A DNA stretch of 8,600 bases, from NCBI GenBank assembly GCA_024643585.1, contig JAHEMP010000085.1, positions 1 through 8,600 on the forward strand, in the 5' to 3' direction. Positions within the stretch are counted from its first letter, which is position 1. Each line of letters begins with the position of its first letter. Origin of the DNA: Crocinitomicaceae bacterium. Lineage in GTDB: Bacteria > Bacteroidota > Bacteroidia > Flavobacteriales_D > Crocinitomicaceae. The notes below the pieces were generated by a model that searched no databases, was not told the origin of the DNA, and saw only the letters and a list, made by a program, of their open reading frames with translations. Both the position numbers and the translations under genes were made by a program. Below, one piece after another: positions 1 to 7,183 of the stretch.

Positions 1-153
1 AATAAAATTTCCAAGGTAAGAAAGCGAAGTGACGAGCTTTTAATCAACATACTTCCGGCAGAAATTGCCGAAAAATTGAAGGCAAATGGTAGTTCAGATT
101 TTAACTTTATACATATCGTTTGGAATTTAAAACAATCTTTGTTTACTAATTAA
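1..153 (+). pseudogene. 3' remnant of a class III adenylate/guanylate cyclase-type gene, truncated before the catalytic domain
   Basis: Frame 1 is open from the left edge to TAA at 151-153 (50 codons seen). It contains SDELLINILPAEIAEKLKAN followed by GSSD, which matches the helical linker found directly in front of class III nucleotide cyclase domains (pattern S-x-x-LL-x-NILP-x-x-[VI]A-x-x-LK-x-x-G). In intact family members this linker leads within about 15 residues into the first catalytic strand (V-x-[VI]-LF[TS]D) and a domain of roughly 180 residues. Here only about 22 residues follow, ending SLFTN and then the stop, with no metal-binding or base-recognition residues. The following bases in the other forward frames do not restore a recognisable cyclase domain. 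I therefore read it as the 3' stump of a broken gene. It could instead be a functional sensor protein that lost its cyclase output. The 5' part lies outside the window. Confidence 0.55.
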
Positions 154-311
154 GTATTAGATCAAATGATTTGACATATCTTGAAAATAAAGGGTTTCAC
201 CGAATGAAAGAAAAAAAATCCTATATTTAAAGTAATTCAAATAAACTTTAAATTAAATGAGCATCAATTATTTGCACTTGCTACATTCTTTTTTTCTGAT
301 TTTCTAGTAAT
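154..311. other. AT-rich spacer with no recognised gene
   Basis: This stretch is very AT-rich and stops occur often in all forward frames. A 25-codon open run starting at about 153 in frame 3 carries a KGF triplet but does not read as a cyclase domain continuation. No tRNA, strong hairpin or clear TAnnTTTG promoter element was seen, although a promoter for the downstream regulator must lie here or further upstream. Confidence 0.4.
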
Positions 312-431
312 ATGGCATCAGAGGAAAAAATATCTACAAAAAGTTGGACGCGGTTATTAAATGAAGGATTTAGATACTGGATTGAACAGATAAATATTCA
401 GCAAATGCGCCAAAATATTTTTAAAAAATGA
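312..431 (+). CDS. Possible 39-residue small protein, overlapping the regulator start
   Basis: ATG at 312 opens a 39-codon frame beginning MASEEKISTKSW and ending RQNIFKK, with TGA at 429-431. The stop overlaps the ATG of the MalT-like gene in an ATGA arrangement, the classic geometry for translational coupling. The product would be a basic, amphipathic peptide with several aromatic residues (W, F, Y, W) and no signal peptide or membrane span. I do not recognise a family. The frame is closed by a TGA at 297-299, so it is not the tail of a longer gene. Short ORFs of this size arise by chance in AT-rich DNA, so the overlap is the main argument. It could instead be untranslated leader of the regulator mRNA. 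Confidence 0.3.
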   Translation: MASEEKISTKSWTRLLNEGFRYWIEQINIQQMRQNIFKK

Positions 432-3157
432 ATTTAATCCATACAAGATTATACAAGCCTCATGCAAACGATGGGTATTTAGTTCGGTCTGAATTGTTAG
501 ATAAACTAATTGAGAACCAATATAAACCAGTCAACTTGGTTGTTGCTCCGGCAGGGTATGGGAAAAGTGTTGCAATCAGTCAATGGTTGGATACTACTAA
601 AACAAATTATTCATGGATTTCTCTTGATATAGATTGCAATGAATTAAATCAATTTCTTAGATTATTTTGCGCTTCTATCCTACCCTATATTGACAAAAAT
701 GATGATCTATGTGAATTTTTACTTGAAGCACCTCAGTTACCAGATTTAGAGACTATAGCAAACTGTATTGCAAATTCTATTGCTAGTATCCAGCATGATC
801 ACGTCATTGTATTGGACGACTACCACCTAATTATTAATCCTGACGTTCATTTTCTAATTCAGGTTTTGGCTGGACATATTAGTCACAAACATAGTCTAAC
901 TTTTATCAGTCGTTTTGAACCATTATTAGATTGGAAAAAATTGAAATCTTACGATCTTGTCAACGAAATAGGAATAAAGGATTTGCAATTTTCAATAAAG
1001 GAAATAAGTGAACTTTCAGCTAGTATTTTTTTAAATCCTATTGAAAATGAAATTTCTTCCATTGTTTTCAAATCTACTGAAGGCTGGATAGTCCCAACAA
1101 GATTGATTCTAAAAAATATTGCCCAAAACAAATTTAACCCAGCCACCCTCAAAGAAAAAGTAGTTGACAAACTTGAACTAACAAATAGCTTTTTAGAGTA
1201 TACTATAAGTCTATCGGATAATGAAGTTCAAGAAAGCATTATGATTTCTTGTCTTTTTCAAAGGTTCAGCGTTTCGTTATTAATTGAAATTTTTAATAAG
1301 TTGTATCCCGATAGAAAGCGGGAAGAGGATCAACTAAAAATACAAATCGAGACTTTTATTTCCCAATCATTGTTTATTATTCCTTTAGATAATGATAATA
1401 AATGGTATCGATTTCATGATTTGATTCGCGACTTTCTTAATCACCGCATTCATTCAAGTTTTTCACAGGATAAAATAAAAAATATTTTAGTAATAGGAAG
1501 TAATTATTTTGAAAACATTCAATCTTTCGAAGAAGCAATTCTACTTGGAATAAAAGCAGAAGATGTATCTCTATCAATTGCCATAATTGAAAAAAATCGA
1601 TTGATATTTTTAAACCAACAAAGACTAGATGTTTTGGAGCGATGGCTATATCATATCCCGTTAGCTTCTATTGAAAATCACCCTTTACTATTACTAACAC
1701 GAGCTCATGTTTCTGAAAAAAAAGGTGACTTTGAAAAAATGATAAAAGATCTTGAAAGGGCTGAAGTTCTTATGCCCTTACTAAACGACAAAGATGTTAA
1801 TTCAAGGGCTCAATGGGGTGAATATTATTCGATAAAAAGCTCAACAGACTTCATAATGGGTAATCTGAATGTCGCTTTGACTAGCTCTGAAAAGTCGATG
1901 CAGCTTTTGAATCATAAAGATACTTTTTCATATTACATCGCTTTACTTTACAGAGTCTTTGCTTTAAACCATTTAGGGAGGAGTGTCGAAGCCACTAATC
2001 TGTTAGTTCATGACAAAAATATTCTCAAATCACTGAATAAAAACATCCCAGTTGAAAACCATTTAATTCAGACAATGCATTTCATGATGAATGGTCAATT
2101 AAATAGTTACAACCATGAGGCAGAACTTGCTCGAACTATATCAAAAGAAGAGTCCCATAAGGCCATATTTTTAATGTCCAATTATTACCTGGCTCTTACA
2201 CGATATATGCAAAACCGAATGGAAGAGGCTCTTTTACATATTAACGAAGCATTATCTTCAAAATATTTAGCTAGACCTTATTGGATAATGATTTGTTATC
2301 AATTAAAAGCTTCATGCCTTTTTGGGCTAAAAGATTTAAAAAAATACGAAAGTTGCATCATGGAACTTTCAGAATTTGTCAAAAATTTCAATGTAACTTA
2401 TTATAAAAATCTTCTAGCGATTATGAATTTGGAATTCATTTTGCAACAGGAAAATTTTAAAATTTCACAAGAAGGATTTCCAAACGTAGACTTCACAATG
2501 AATGATCTGGTTCATATTTATTTTAAACCATCTTTAACGGAAGTAAAATTATTACTTGCTACAGATAACAATCAAAATATAGTTCGAGCAGAAATACTTT
2601 TAAAACAATATAGAGAGAAGGCAATTTCCACGCACAACCGACTATTGTTGATTCAAGTAAATTGCCTAAACGTCCTTTTGCTTTCAAAGCAAAATCAAAG
2701 TGATCTGGCATTAGAACAATTAAAAAAATTATTAGCCGAAACAAAAGAAGAGAGTTTGGTGCGACTATATACTGATTGTGGTGACGACATGAAAAATTTG
2801 TTCGACCTACTAACAAGTCATGATAAACATGACGCTTACTCAAATAGAATTCTTAATAGTTTTAATCATAAACCCTGGAGCGACAGGAACACTTTTGAAT
2901 TCAAATCAAACAAACCAAGTACAAACTATTTGAATGAAGCAAAAACAAACCAAATAAAGATTTCCAAGAAAGAGGAAAAACTTTTAATTCTTTTAAGCCA
3001 AGAACTAATTAATAAGGAGATTGCAGAGGTCACCAATATCTCCACAGATTCGGTTAAAAAATCACTTTACCGCTTATATAAAAAACTCAAAGTTAATAGA
3101 AGGTCCGAAGCCATACAAAAAGCAATGGACTTGAACCTTATTCAAATCAACGATTAG
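428..3157 (+). CDS. MalT-type LuxR-family transcriptional activator (STAND ATPase, helical repeats, HTH)
   Basis: This 909-residue protein has the full MalT/LAL architecture. A P-loop NTPase comes first, with Walker A APAGYGKS at 40-47, Walker B VIVLDDYH at 126-133, and SRFEP at 161-165 in the place of the usual [ST]R-x-[DE]P motif. A winged-helix segment ends in WYRFHDL at 326-332, where family members typically have WYR[FY]H-x-L. Residues of about 350-830 form a long helical, TPR-like superhelix, the usual inducer-sensing part. A LuxR-type HTH lies at about 842-905 (NKEIAEVTNIS, then TDSVKKSLYRLYKKLKV). MalT (901 aa in E. coli) oligomerises on binding ATP and inducer and binds direct-repeat boxes as an activator. 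The length and all core motifs look intact. There are no maltose genes nearby, so the inducer is unknown and the symbol malT is not used. The next gene on the same strand encodes a porin, 299 bases downstream behind repeat-rich DNA, which suggests the regulator controls it. Confidence 0.9.
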   Translation: MNLIHTRLYKPHANDGYLVRSELLDKLIENQYKPVNLVVAPAGYGKSVAISQWLDTTKTNYSWISLDIDCNELNQFLRLFCASILPYIDKNDDLCEFLLEAPQLPDLETIANCIANSIASIQHDHVIVLDDYHLIINPDVHFLIQVLAGHISHKHSLTFISRFEPLLDWKKLKSYDLVNEIGIKDLQFSIKEISELSASIFLNPIENEISSIVFKSTEGWIVPTRLILKNIAQNKFNPATLKEKVVDKLELTNSFLEYTISLSDNEVQESIMISCLFQRFSVSLLIEIFNKLYPDRKREEDQLKIQIETFISQSLFIIPLDNDNKWYRFHDLIRDFLNHRIHSSFSQDKIKNILVIGSNYFENIQSFEEAILLGIKAEDVSLSIAIIEKNRLIFLNQQRLDVLERWLYHIPLASIENHPLLLLTRAHVSEKKGDFEKMIKDLERAEVLMPLLNDKDVNSRAQWGEYYSIKSSTDFIMGNLNVALTSSEKSMQLLNHKDTFSYYIALLYRVFALNHLGRSVEATNLLVHDKNILKSLNKNIPVENHLIQTMHFMMNGQLNSYNHEAELARTISKEESHKAIFLMSNYYLALTRYMQNRMEEALLHINEALSSKYLARPYWIMICYQLKASCLFGLKDLKKYESCIMELSEFVKNFNVTYYKNLLAIMNLEFILQQENFKISQEGFPNVDFTMNDLVHIYFKPSLTEVKLLLATDNNQNIVRAEILLKQYREKAISTHNRLLLIQVNCLNVLLLSKQNQSDLALEQLKKLLAETKEESLVRLYTDCGDDMKNLFDLLTSHDKHDAYSNRILNSFNHKPWSDRNTFEFKSNKPSTNYLNEAKTNQIKISKKEEKLLILLSQELINKEIAEVTNISTDSVKKSLYRLYKKLKVNRRSEAIQKAMDLNLIQIND

Positions 3158-3217
3158 GTTTTAAACTATTCACAATTGCCTTATAATTCATTTCCTCAGT
3201 CAAGAGTCCTTCAATTG

Positions 3218-3235
3218 ATTTCATGCATATGAAAT
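3218..3235. repeat. Inverted repeat, 7-bp arms with 4-base centre
   Basis: ATTTCAT (3218-3224) and ATGAAAT (3229-3235) are perfect complements around GCAT. It lies 60 bases after the regulator stop. The stem is AT-rich and is not followed by a T-run, so it is a poor intrinsic terminator. It could be a dyad operator, because it ends three bases before the tandem repeat. Confidence 0.45.
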
Positions 3236-3238
3236 GAC

Positions 3239-3268
3239 ATTTGTCCACTATTTGTCCACTATTTGTCC
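3239..3268 (+). repeat. Tandem 11-bp direct repeat, candidate activator boxes
   Basis: ATTTGTCCACT occurs twice without a gap (3239-3249 and 3250-3260), followed by a third partial copy ATTTGTCC (3261-3268). The 11-bp period is about one helical turn, so repeated contacts would fall on one face of the DNA. MalT-family activators are known to bind asymmetric boxes arranged as direct repeats, and the array lies 15 bases upstream of a possible -33 element. That makes it the best candidate operator for the regulator encoded just upstream. The repeat is seen directly; its use as a binding site is inference. Confidence 0.6.
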
Positions 3269-3283
3269 TCCCAAAATATTAGG

Positions 3284-3311
3284 TTGTAAATATTCTTTTA
3301 ACATAACTTTA
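3284..3311 (+). promoter_or_regulatory. Possible Bacteroidota-type promoter for the porin gene
   Basis: TTG at 3284-3286 is followed after 17 bases by TAACTTTA at 3304-3311. This matches the phylum's -7 consensus TAnnTTTG at all but the last fixed base. Transcription would start near 3318 and leave a leader of about 140 bases before the porin ATG. Short motifs of this kind occur by chance in AT-rich DNA. The main support is the position just downstream of the tandem repeat. Confidence 0.3.
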
Positions 3312-3370
3312 GAATTAAGTTTTTGATTCTCTACTCATTTAAAAATCTCCTCACTTTTCTTTACAATAAC

Positions 3371-3400
3371 GTTAGTGTAATAGGTAACGGCTACACTAAC
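3371..3400. repeat. Perfect 9-bp inverted repeat upstream of the porin
   Basis: GTTAGTGTA (3371-3379) and TACACTAAC (3392-3400) are exact reverse complements separated by 12 bases. The left arm overlaps an 8-bp palindrome TAACGTTA (3367-3374). Another ACTAAC lies at 3431-3436. No T-run follows, so it is unlikely to be a terminator. It could be a dimer-binding operator, or a hairpin in the porin mRNA leader if transcription starts near 3318. Confidence 0.55.
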
Positions 3401-3456
3401 AATATAATACGGTGATCTCTCTACTGTTTGACTAACGGAAATTTAAACTAAAAATT

Positions 3457-4806
3457 ATGAAAAACTACTTATATAAAAAAAAAGTATATCACAACATACA
3501 ATCAACATGTAGGTTTTTAGTTTTTTTGTTTATTCTTGGTTTTAGCTATACTAACTTTGCCCAAGAAACCGATTCAAGCGCAAAAACATTACCTAAAGAT
3601 ACCATTCGTTCGGGAGTCCAAGGCTCAATTAATCCTATGCTTGACCAATCTGAGGTTTTAACACGAGATGATTTGTTGGATAAAAGTTTTCCAAATTCTT
3701 GGCCCCTTTTTGGTTCGGACATAAGAATGCGAATAGGTGGTTTTGTTAAAGCCGATTTCATTCAGGATTTAGATTACATAGGTGACGCCTATGAATTTGA
3801 ATTAGGAAGTATTCCTATAGATGGCAGTCCTTTACAAGATTTGGGAGGAGCTTCTACTTTTCATGCCAAGCAATCACGATTTAACCTGGATTATCGTTCA
3901 AAAGCGAAGTGGAAAAGCGGAAAAGAATTCCCGATGCAAGTGTTTGTAGAAGTTGATTGGTTTTTTGATTCGCCAGCAATGCGTCTAAATACTCGGTTGA
4001 GGTTAGCGTATGGTGTAATCGGGAGATTACTTGTTGGACAAAGCTGGACAAATTCAGGTGATTTGACATCACTTCCAGGACTCATCGATTTTTCAAGTGG
4101 AGATGCAATTTATGGTGGGCGCGTAAATCAAATAAGATGGCAAGATAAAATCGGTAAAAAATTTACTTACGTAGTTGCCCTCGAGGAAGGGGGGAGCCAA
4201 ATAGATAATACGCTAAATCAGGATGGCGCGTCGCGTATAATTACCCCCAATCTTGCTGCTAATGTTCGTTATCAGGCGGATAATGGCTCATCCGTGCAAT
4301 TCGGAGTTGACGCATTTACTATGAGTTGGAAAGGATCGTCGACAGTAGCCGACAATACCAAAACCGGTTATGCTCTTTCTTTAACTGGACGTTTGACGGC
4401 AAAAATTAATCATTATCAAGACGCCTTACTATATGGAGGCGGCTTTGGTGAAGGTATCGGACATAAAATTATCGCCCTTTCCTGGGATGGGAAAGGTTCA
4501 GGGGCATTAAGTCAAGATGGTTTATTACTCAATCAAGCATGGTGGGGTTTTGTTGGTTTCAATCACTATTGGACAAAGAATCTGAACTCGACGATTTCTG
4601 CAGCCTGGACCCAAACAAATTTACAGGAAGTGCAATCTGACAATACCATTGCTGAAGCAGGATCATTTCATGTCAACTTAATTTGGTTTCCTTATCCTTT
4701 AATTTCAACAGGTATTGAATATATGTGGGGAATGAGAGAAAACAAAAATGGCGATAATGGCAGCGCATCACGACTTCAATTTATGGTGAAATTCAAATTT
4801 AATTAA
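3457..4806 (+). CDS. DcaP-like outer-membrane porin
   Basis: This 449-residue exported beta-barrel protein would form a passive channel in the outer membrane. A long basic n-region (1-19) and hydrophobic core (20-30) lead to a probable signal-peptidase I site after TNFA at residue 35. The mature protein starts with about 45 polar residues. It then enters the barrel with IGGFVKADF at 93-101, followed by HAKQSRF at 136-142, LRLAYG at 181-186 and LLVGQSWTN at 191-199. These match motifs I remember from DcaP-type porins (strand-one GG-x-x-KAD-like, RQSRF, and G-Q-[ST]-W). The C-terminus VKFKFN has the alternating pattern of a final barrel strand. Known DcaP porins are trimers that admit dicarboxylates and other anionic solutes; the substrate here is unknown. 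The ATG at 3457 is the only start that keeps the signal peptide whole. The HdeD-like gene follows after 30 bases, so the two are probably cotranscribed. Confidence 0.8.
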   Translation: MKNYLYKKKVYHNIQSTCRFLVFLFILGFSYTNFAQETDSSAKTLPKDTIRSGVQGSINPMLDQSEVLTRDDLLDKSFPNSWPLFGSDIRMRIGGFVKADFIQDLDYIGDAYEFELGSIPIDGSPLQDLGGASTFHAKQSRFNLDYRSKAKWKSGKEFPMQVFVEVDWFFDSPAMRLNTRLRLAYGVIGRLLVGQSWTNSGDLTSLPGLIDFSSGDAIYGGRVNQIRWQDKIGKKFTYVVALEEGGSQIDNTLNQDGASRIITPNLAANVRYQADNGSSVQFGVDAFTMSWKGSSTVADNTKTGYALSLTGRLTAKINHYQDALLYGGGFGEGIGHKIIALSWDGKGSGALSQDGLLLNQAWWGFVGFNHYWTKNLNSTISAAWTQTNLQEVQSDNTIAEAGSFHVNLIWFPYPLISTGIEYMWGMRENKNGDNGSASRLQFMVKFKFN

Positions 4807-4836
4807 AACAGAAACAAACCCTTTAAATCAAAAAAC

Positions 4837-5376
4837 ATGAAAACAATAAAACAAATGTGGTGGTTAACCCTCTTGAGAGGCCTCATATTACTCGCCTTGG
4901 CATTTTATGTATTTACACAACCAATAAGTGCCCTGATAAGCATTGCTATATATATTGGAATTAGTTTACTATTTACAGGTATAGGTCAGACTATCATGGC
5001 AATAGCGTCTAGGAATGATGACGAAAAATGGATTTGGAGTCTAACCGGCGGACTTATTGAAATCTTTTTTGCTTTCATTTTATTATCTTATCCAGCAATG
5101 ACTGCAGCCTCCTTATCCTTAATCGTTGGTTTTTGGATAATGGTCTTTGGTATAATGACCTTTGCAAATTCTTTTCAAAGCAAAAAAGAGGGGCTTTCCA
5201 ATTGGTGGTTGGGTTTAATCAGCGGTATTTTCAATGTTATAATTGGATACATTATCAGTAATAATATTGTCATTGGTTCAATTGCGATAACTATTTGGAT
5301 TGGCTTTGGATTTTTAGTTGCTGGATTCGTAAATATAAACTTAGCATTGGCAATTAGATCTTTAAAATCTCATTAG
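4837..5376 (+). CDS. HdeD/DUF308 family inner-membrane protein
   Basis: This 179-residue, strongly hydrophobic protein has about six membrane helices (near 8-27, 30-56, 66-84, 90-112, 123-140 and 146-170). They form three helix-pair repeats. Each repeat starts at a Trp-containing segment (WW at 8-9, W65 and W67, WW at 123-124) and runs into a G-[LI]-[IF]-x-[IV] helix. The first two repeats carry a loop proline (P29, P86). That is the pattern of HdeD, an E. coli acid-resistance membrane protein whose molecular role is unresolved. It lies between the porin (30-base gap) and the amidohydrolases (123-base gap), suggesting a role in membrane or acid stress tied to the same pathway, but this is inference. 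No catalytic or transport motif is visible. The start follows an A-rich tract without a Shine-Dalgarno sequence. Confidence 0.8.
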   Translation: MKTIKQMWWLTLLRGLILLALAFYVFTQPISALISIAIYIGISLLFTGIGQTIMAIASRNDDEKWIWSLTGGLIEIFFAFILLSYPAMTAASLSLIVGFWIMVFGIMTFANSFQSKKEGLSNWWLGLISGIFNVIIGYIISNNIVIGSIAITIWIGFGFLVAGFVNINLALAIRSLKSH

Positions 5377-5499
5377 TAGGGTTTTGATAAACAACAATTA
5401 ATAATTAAATGAAATTTTGAAATAGGATATCGAATCACCGCGAAGTAAGTTCAAAAAAAATGAAAAATACTTGGATTAATTAATTTCATAACAATAACT
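5377..5499. promoter_or_regulatory. 123-base gap before the first amidohydrolase
   Basis: The gap is long enough for a secondary promoter, but no clear TAnnTTTG element was found. ATGAAATT (5409-5416) and AATTTCAT (5482-5489) are perfect 8-bp inverted copies 65 bases apart, and the same core (ATTTCAT/ATGAAAT) forms the hairpin at 3218-3235. A seven-codon frame (MKNTWIN, 5460-5483) ends 16 bases before the gene. None of these is strong evidence in DNA this AT-rich. Confidence 0.25.
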
Positions 5500-7113
5500 A
5501 TGAAAAGGATAAAAATAATAACTCTATTAACGTTGTACATTTTATTTGTAATTGCCATTACACAAAGCTGCCAGTCCCCTCAAAATGATGAAAAATCAAC
5601 TGCTTATAAATCCTTGCCCGTCTCAACCGAGTTTGATGTAGTCATTTTAAATGGTCGGGTAATGGATCCGGAGACTAATTTTGATGCCATCCGAAACGTG
5701 GGCATTAAAGATGGTATCATTGGTTTAATAACAGAAGAAGCAATAAAAGGAAAAAAAACAATTGATGCCACAGGAAAGGTAGTTTCGCCTGGATTTATTG
5801 ACTTGCATAGCCATGGGCTCAACATAGGCGACTATAGATTGGCGGCCTGTCAAGGTGTAACCACAGCCTTGGAAATGGAGTCCGGTGTTCTGCCTATAGG
5901 TGAGTTCTACAAAGGTCAGGCTTCTAAAAATATTCCGATAAACTATGGAGCCTCGGCAGCATGGGTTTTTGGAAGAATTGCGACATACGCAGGCAATGAG
6001 CCCGAAGCAACTCCTGAATATTTCCAAGAAGCTCAAGGAAAATCAGATTGGAAAGAAAATCTGGCTACAACAGAACAACTAGAAAAGATATTGGCTGAGG
6101 TAGAACAAGGCTTAAAAGAAGGTGGCTTGGGCATTGGGGTAAATGCCGGTTACGCTCCAGGAAATGGCCACCTCGAATATTATAAAGTAGCAAAACTGGC
6201 AGAGAAATACGGTGTGGGTACCTATACGCATACGCGTTTCGCAAAAAGTACTGAACGCAATAGTTCTTTTGAGGCATTTCAAGAACTCATTGCCAATGCC
6301 GCCGCCACAGGCGTAAACATGCACATTTGTCACATCAACAGTATGGCCCAAAAGGACATACATAATTGTTTGGAATTATTTGAGAATGCACAGGCCAAAG
6401 GAATAACTGTAACAGCAGGGACTTACCCTTGGGGTGCCGCCAGTACGGTGGTGAAAGCTGCAGTATTTACTGGGCCTACCTGGAAAGAGGATTTGCAAAC
6501 TACCTATGAGGCATTCCAGTATGGTAAAAACAGACTGAACCAAAAACAGTTTGATTCTTTACAAGCAAATGCGCCTGGGTCTTTTATTATCTGGCACTTC
6601 TTAGACGCGGAAAAGCCTGAGGAGTTGGCATTAATAGATGCTTCCGTTCTGCACCCACGAACAATCATTGAATCGGATGCTATGCCGAGTTATGAGGTGA
6701 CAGCTAGTGGTGTGGTACCTTACAAAGGGGATGCGTGGCCACTTTCGGATCAATTGATCAACCACCCCAGATCATCTGCGTCTTTTTCTAAGATTCTGCA
6801 AGATTACGTGAGAGATCGTAAGTTGATGGATTTGCAGACGGCCATTAAGAAAATGAGCCTCATGCCGGCACAAACTATCGAGGGGTACGTGCCGCAGATG
6901 AAAAAGAAAGGCAGGTTACAAGAAGGTATGGATGCCGACATTTTGATTTTTGATTTGAACGATATTAAAGTCAATGCTGATTATGTGAATTCTGTTCGTG
7001 CTTCTGAAGGGATGTTTTATGTTTTAGTAGGCGGCAAACCTGTAATAGAAAACAGAAAATTGCTTTTGGATGCGGCACCAGGGCGGCCAATTCGCAGAGA
7101 TGAAAAGAAATAG
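5500..7113 (+). CDS. Exported amidohydrolase of the D-aminoacylase type, putative lipoprotein
   Basis: This 537-residue metal-dependent hydrolase belongs to the amidohydrolase superfamily. A signal sequence (1-23) ends in ITQSC, a non-standard but possible lipobox with Cys24. The N-terminal beta-sandwich begins near 46 (VVILNGRVMDPET). The TIM barrel carries H103-S-H105 in GFIDLHSH, GVTT at 119-122, and E127. Candidate later metal ligands are H244 (YTHTR) and H278 (HICH), and the catalytic Asp is probably D393 in ESDAM. The C-terminal sandwich closes with GRLQEGMDADILIFD at 471-485. Known D-aminoacylases use His-x-His, a bridging Cys, two His and an Asp. Here the Cys position is S128, preceded by Glu127, so a Glu may replace it. 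Such enzymes cut N-acyl-D-amino acids or related amides; the exact substrate is unknown. A second, diverged copy starts 70 bases downstream, suggesting joint expression. Dihydroorotase- or dipeptidase-like activity is an alternative. Confidence 0.78.
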   Translation: MKRIKIITLLTLYILFVIAITQSCQSPQNDEKSTAYKSLPVSTEFDVVILNGRVMDPETNFDAIRNVGIKDGIIGLITEEAIKGKKTIDATGKVVSPGFIDLHSHGLNIGDYRLAACQGVTTALEMESGVLPIGEFYKGQASKNIPINYGASAAWVFGRIATYAGNEPEATPEYFQEAQGKSDWKENLATTEQLEKILAEVEQGLKEGGLGIGVNAGYAPGNGHLEYYKVAKLAEKYGVGTYTHTRFAKSTERNSSFEAFQELIANAAATGVNMHICHINSMAQKDIHNCLELFENAQAKGITVTAGTYPWGAASTVVKAAVFTGPTWKEDLQTTYEAFQYGKNRLNQKQFDSLQANAPGSFIIWHFLDAEKPEELALIDASVLHPRTIIESDAMPSYEVTASGVVPYKGDAWPLSDQLINHPRSSASFSKILQDYVRDRKLMDLQTAIKKMSLMPAQTIEGYVPQMKKKGRLQEGMDADILIFDLNDIKVNADYVNSVRASEGMFYVLVGGKPVIENRKLLLDAAPGRPIRRDEKK

Positions 7114-7131
7114 ATTCTCATGACACACTTA

Positions 7132-7143
7132 CTTTATATAAAG
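7132..7143. repeat. 12-bp perfect palindrome between the two amidohydrolase genes
   Basis: CTTTATATAAAG reads the same on both strands and lies in the 70-base gap, 18 bases after the first amidohydrolase stop. It is too short and AT-rich for a terminator. It may be chance or a small operator. Confidence 0.25.
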
Positions 7144-7183
7144 CTCTTAAAGACTAAAAAAATTATAACTTAAAAAAATAGTG

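Larger units (their letters stand above)
3158..3456. promoter_or_regulatory. 299-base intergenic control region between regulator and porin
   Basis: No gene is visible here. In order it holds a 7-bp inverted repeat (3218-3235), a head-to-tail 11-bp repeat (3239-3268), a possible Bacteroidota promoter (3284-3311), a perfect 9-bp inverted repeat (3371-3400) and a further ACTAAC copy (3431-3436) close to the porin start. TAACG occurs three times (3367, 3385, 3433). The density and order of elements fit an activator-controlled promoter with a leader of roughly 140 bases. No strong intrinsic terminator follows the regulator, so some read-through into the porin is possible. Confidence 0.55.

Noticed and set aside
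428..3157. Naming the regulator malT with a role in maltose use
   Set aside because: The architecture fits, but no maltodextrin enzyme or transporter is in the window and many non-maltose activators share this fold.
3158..3235. Intrinsic terminator after the regulator
   Set aside because: The only hairpin has an AT-only-rich 7-bp stem with no T-run after it.
3403..3408. TATAAT before the porin as a -10 box
   Set aside because: No TTGACA-like element at the right distance, and the primary sigma factor in Bacteroidota recognises a different consensus.
4035..4052. Two GGACAAA copies 10 bases apart, matching the reverse complement of the upstream repeat core
   Set aside because: They encode the conserved GQSWTN stretch of the porin, and another copy near 4574 encodes W-T-K, so codon constraint explains them.
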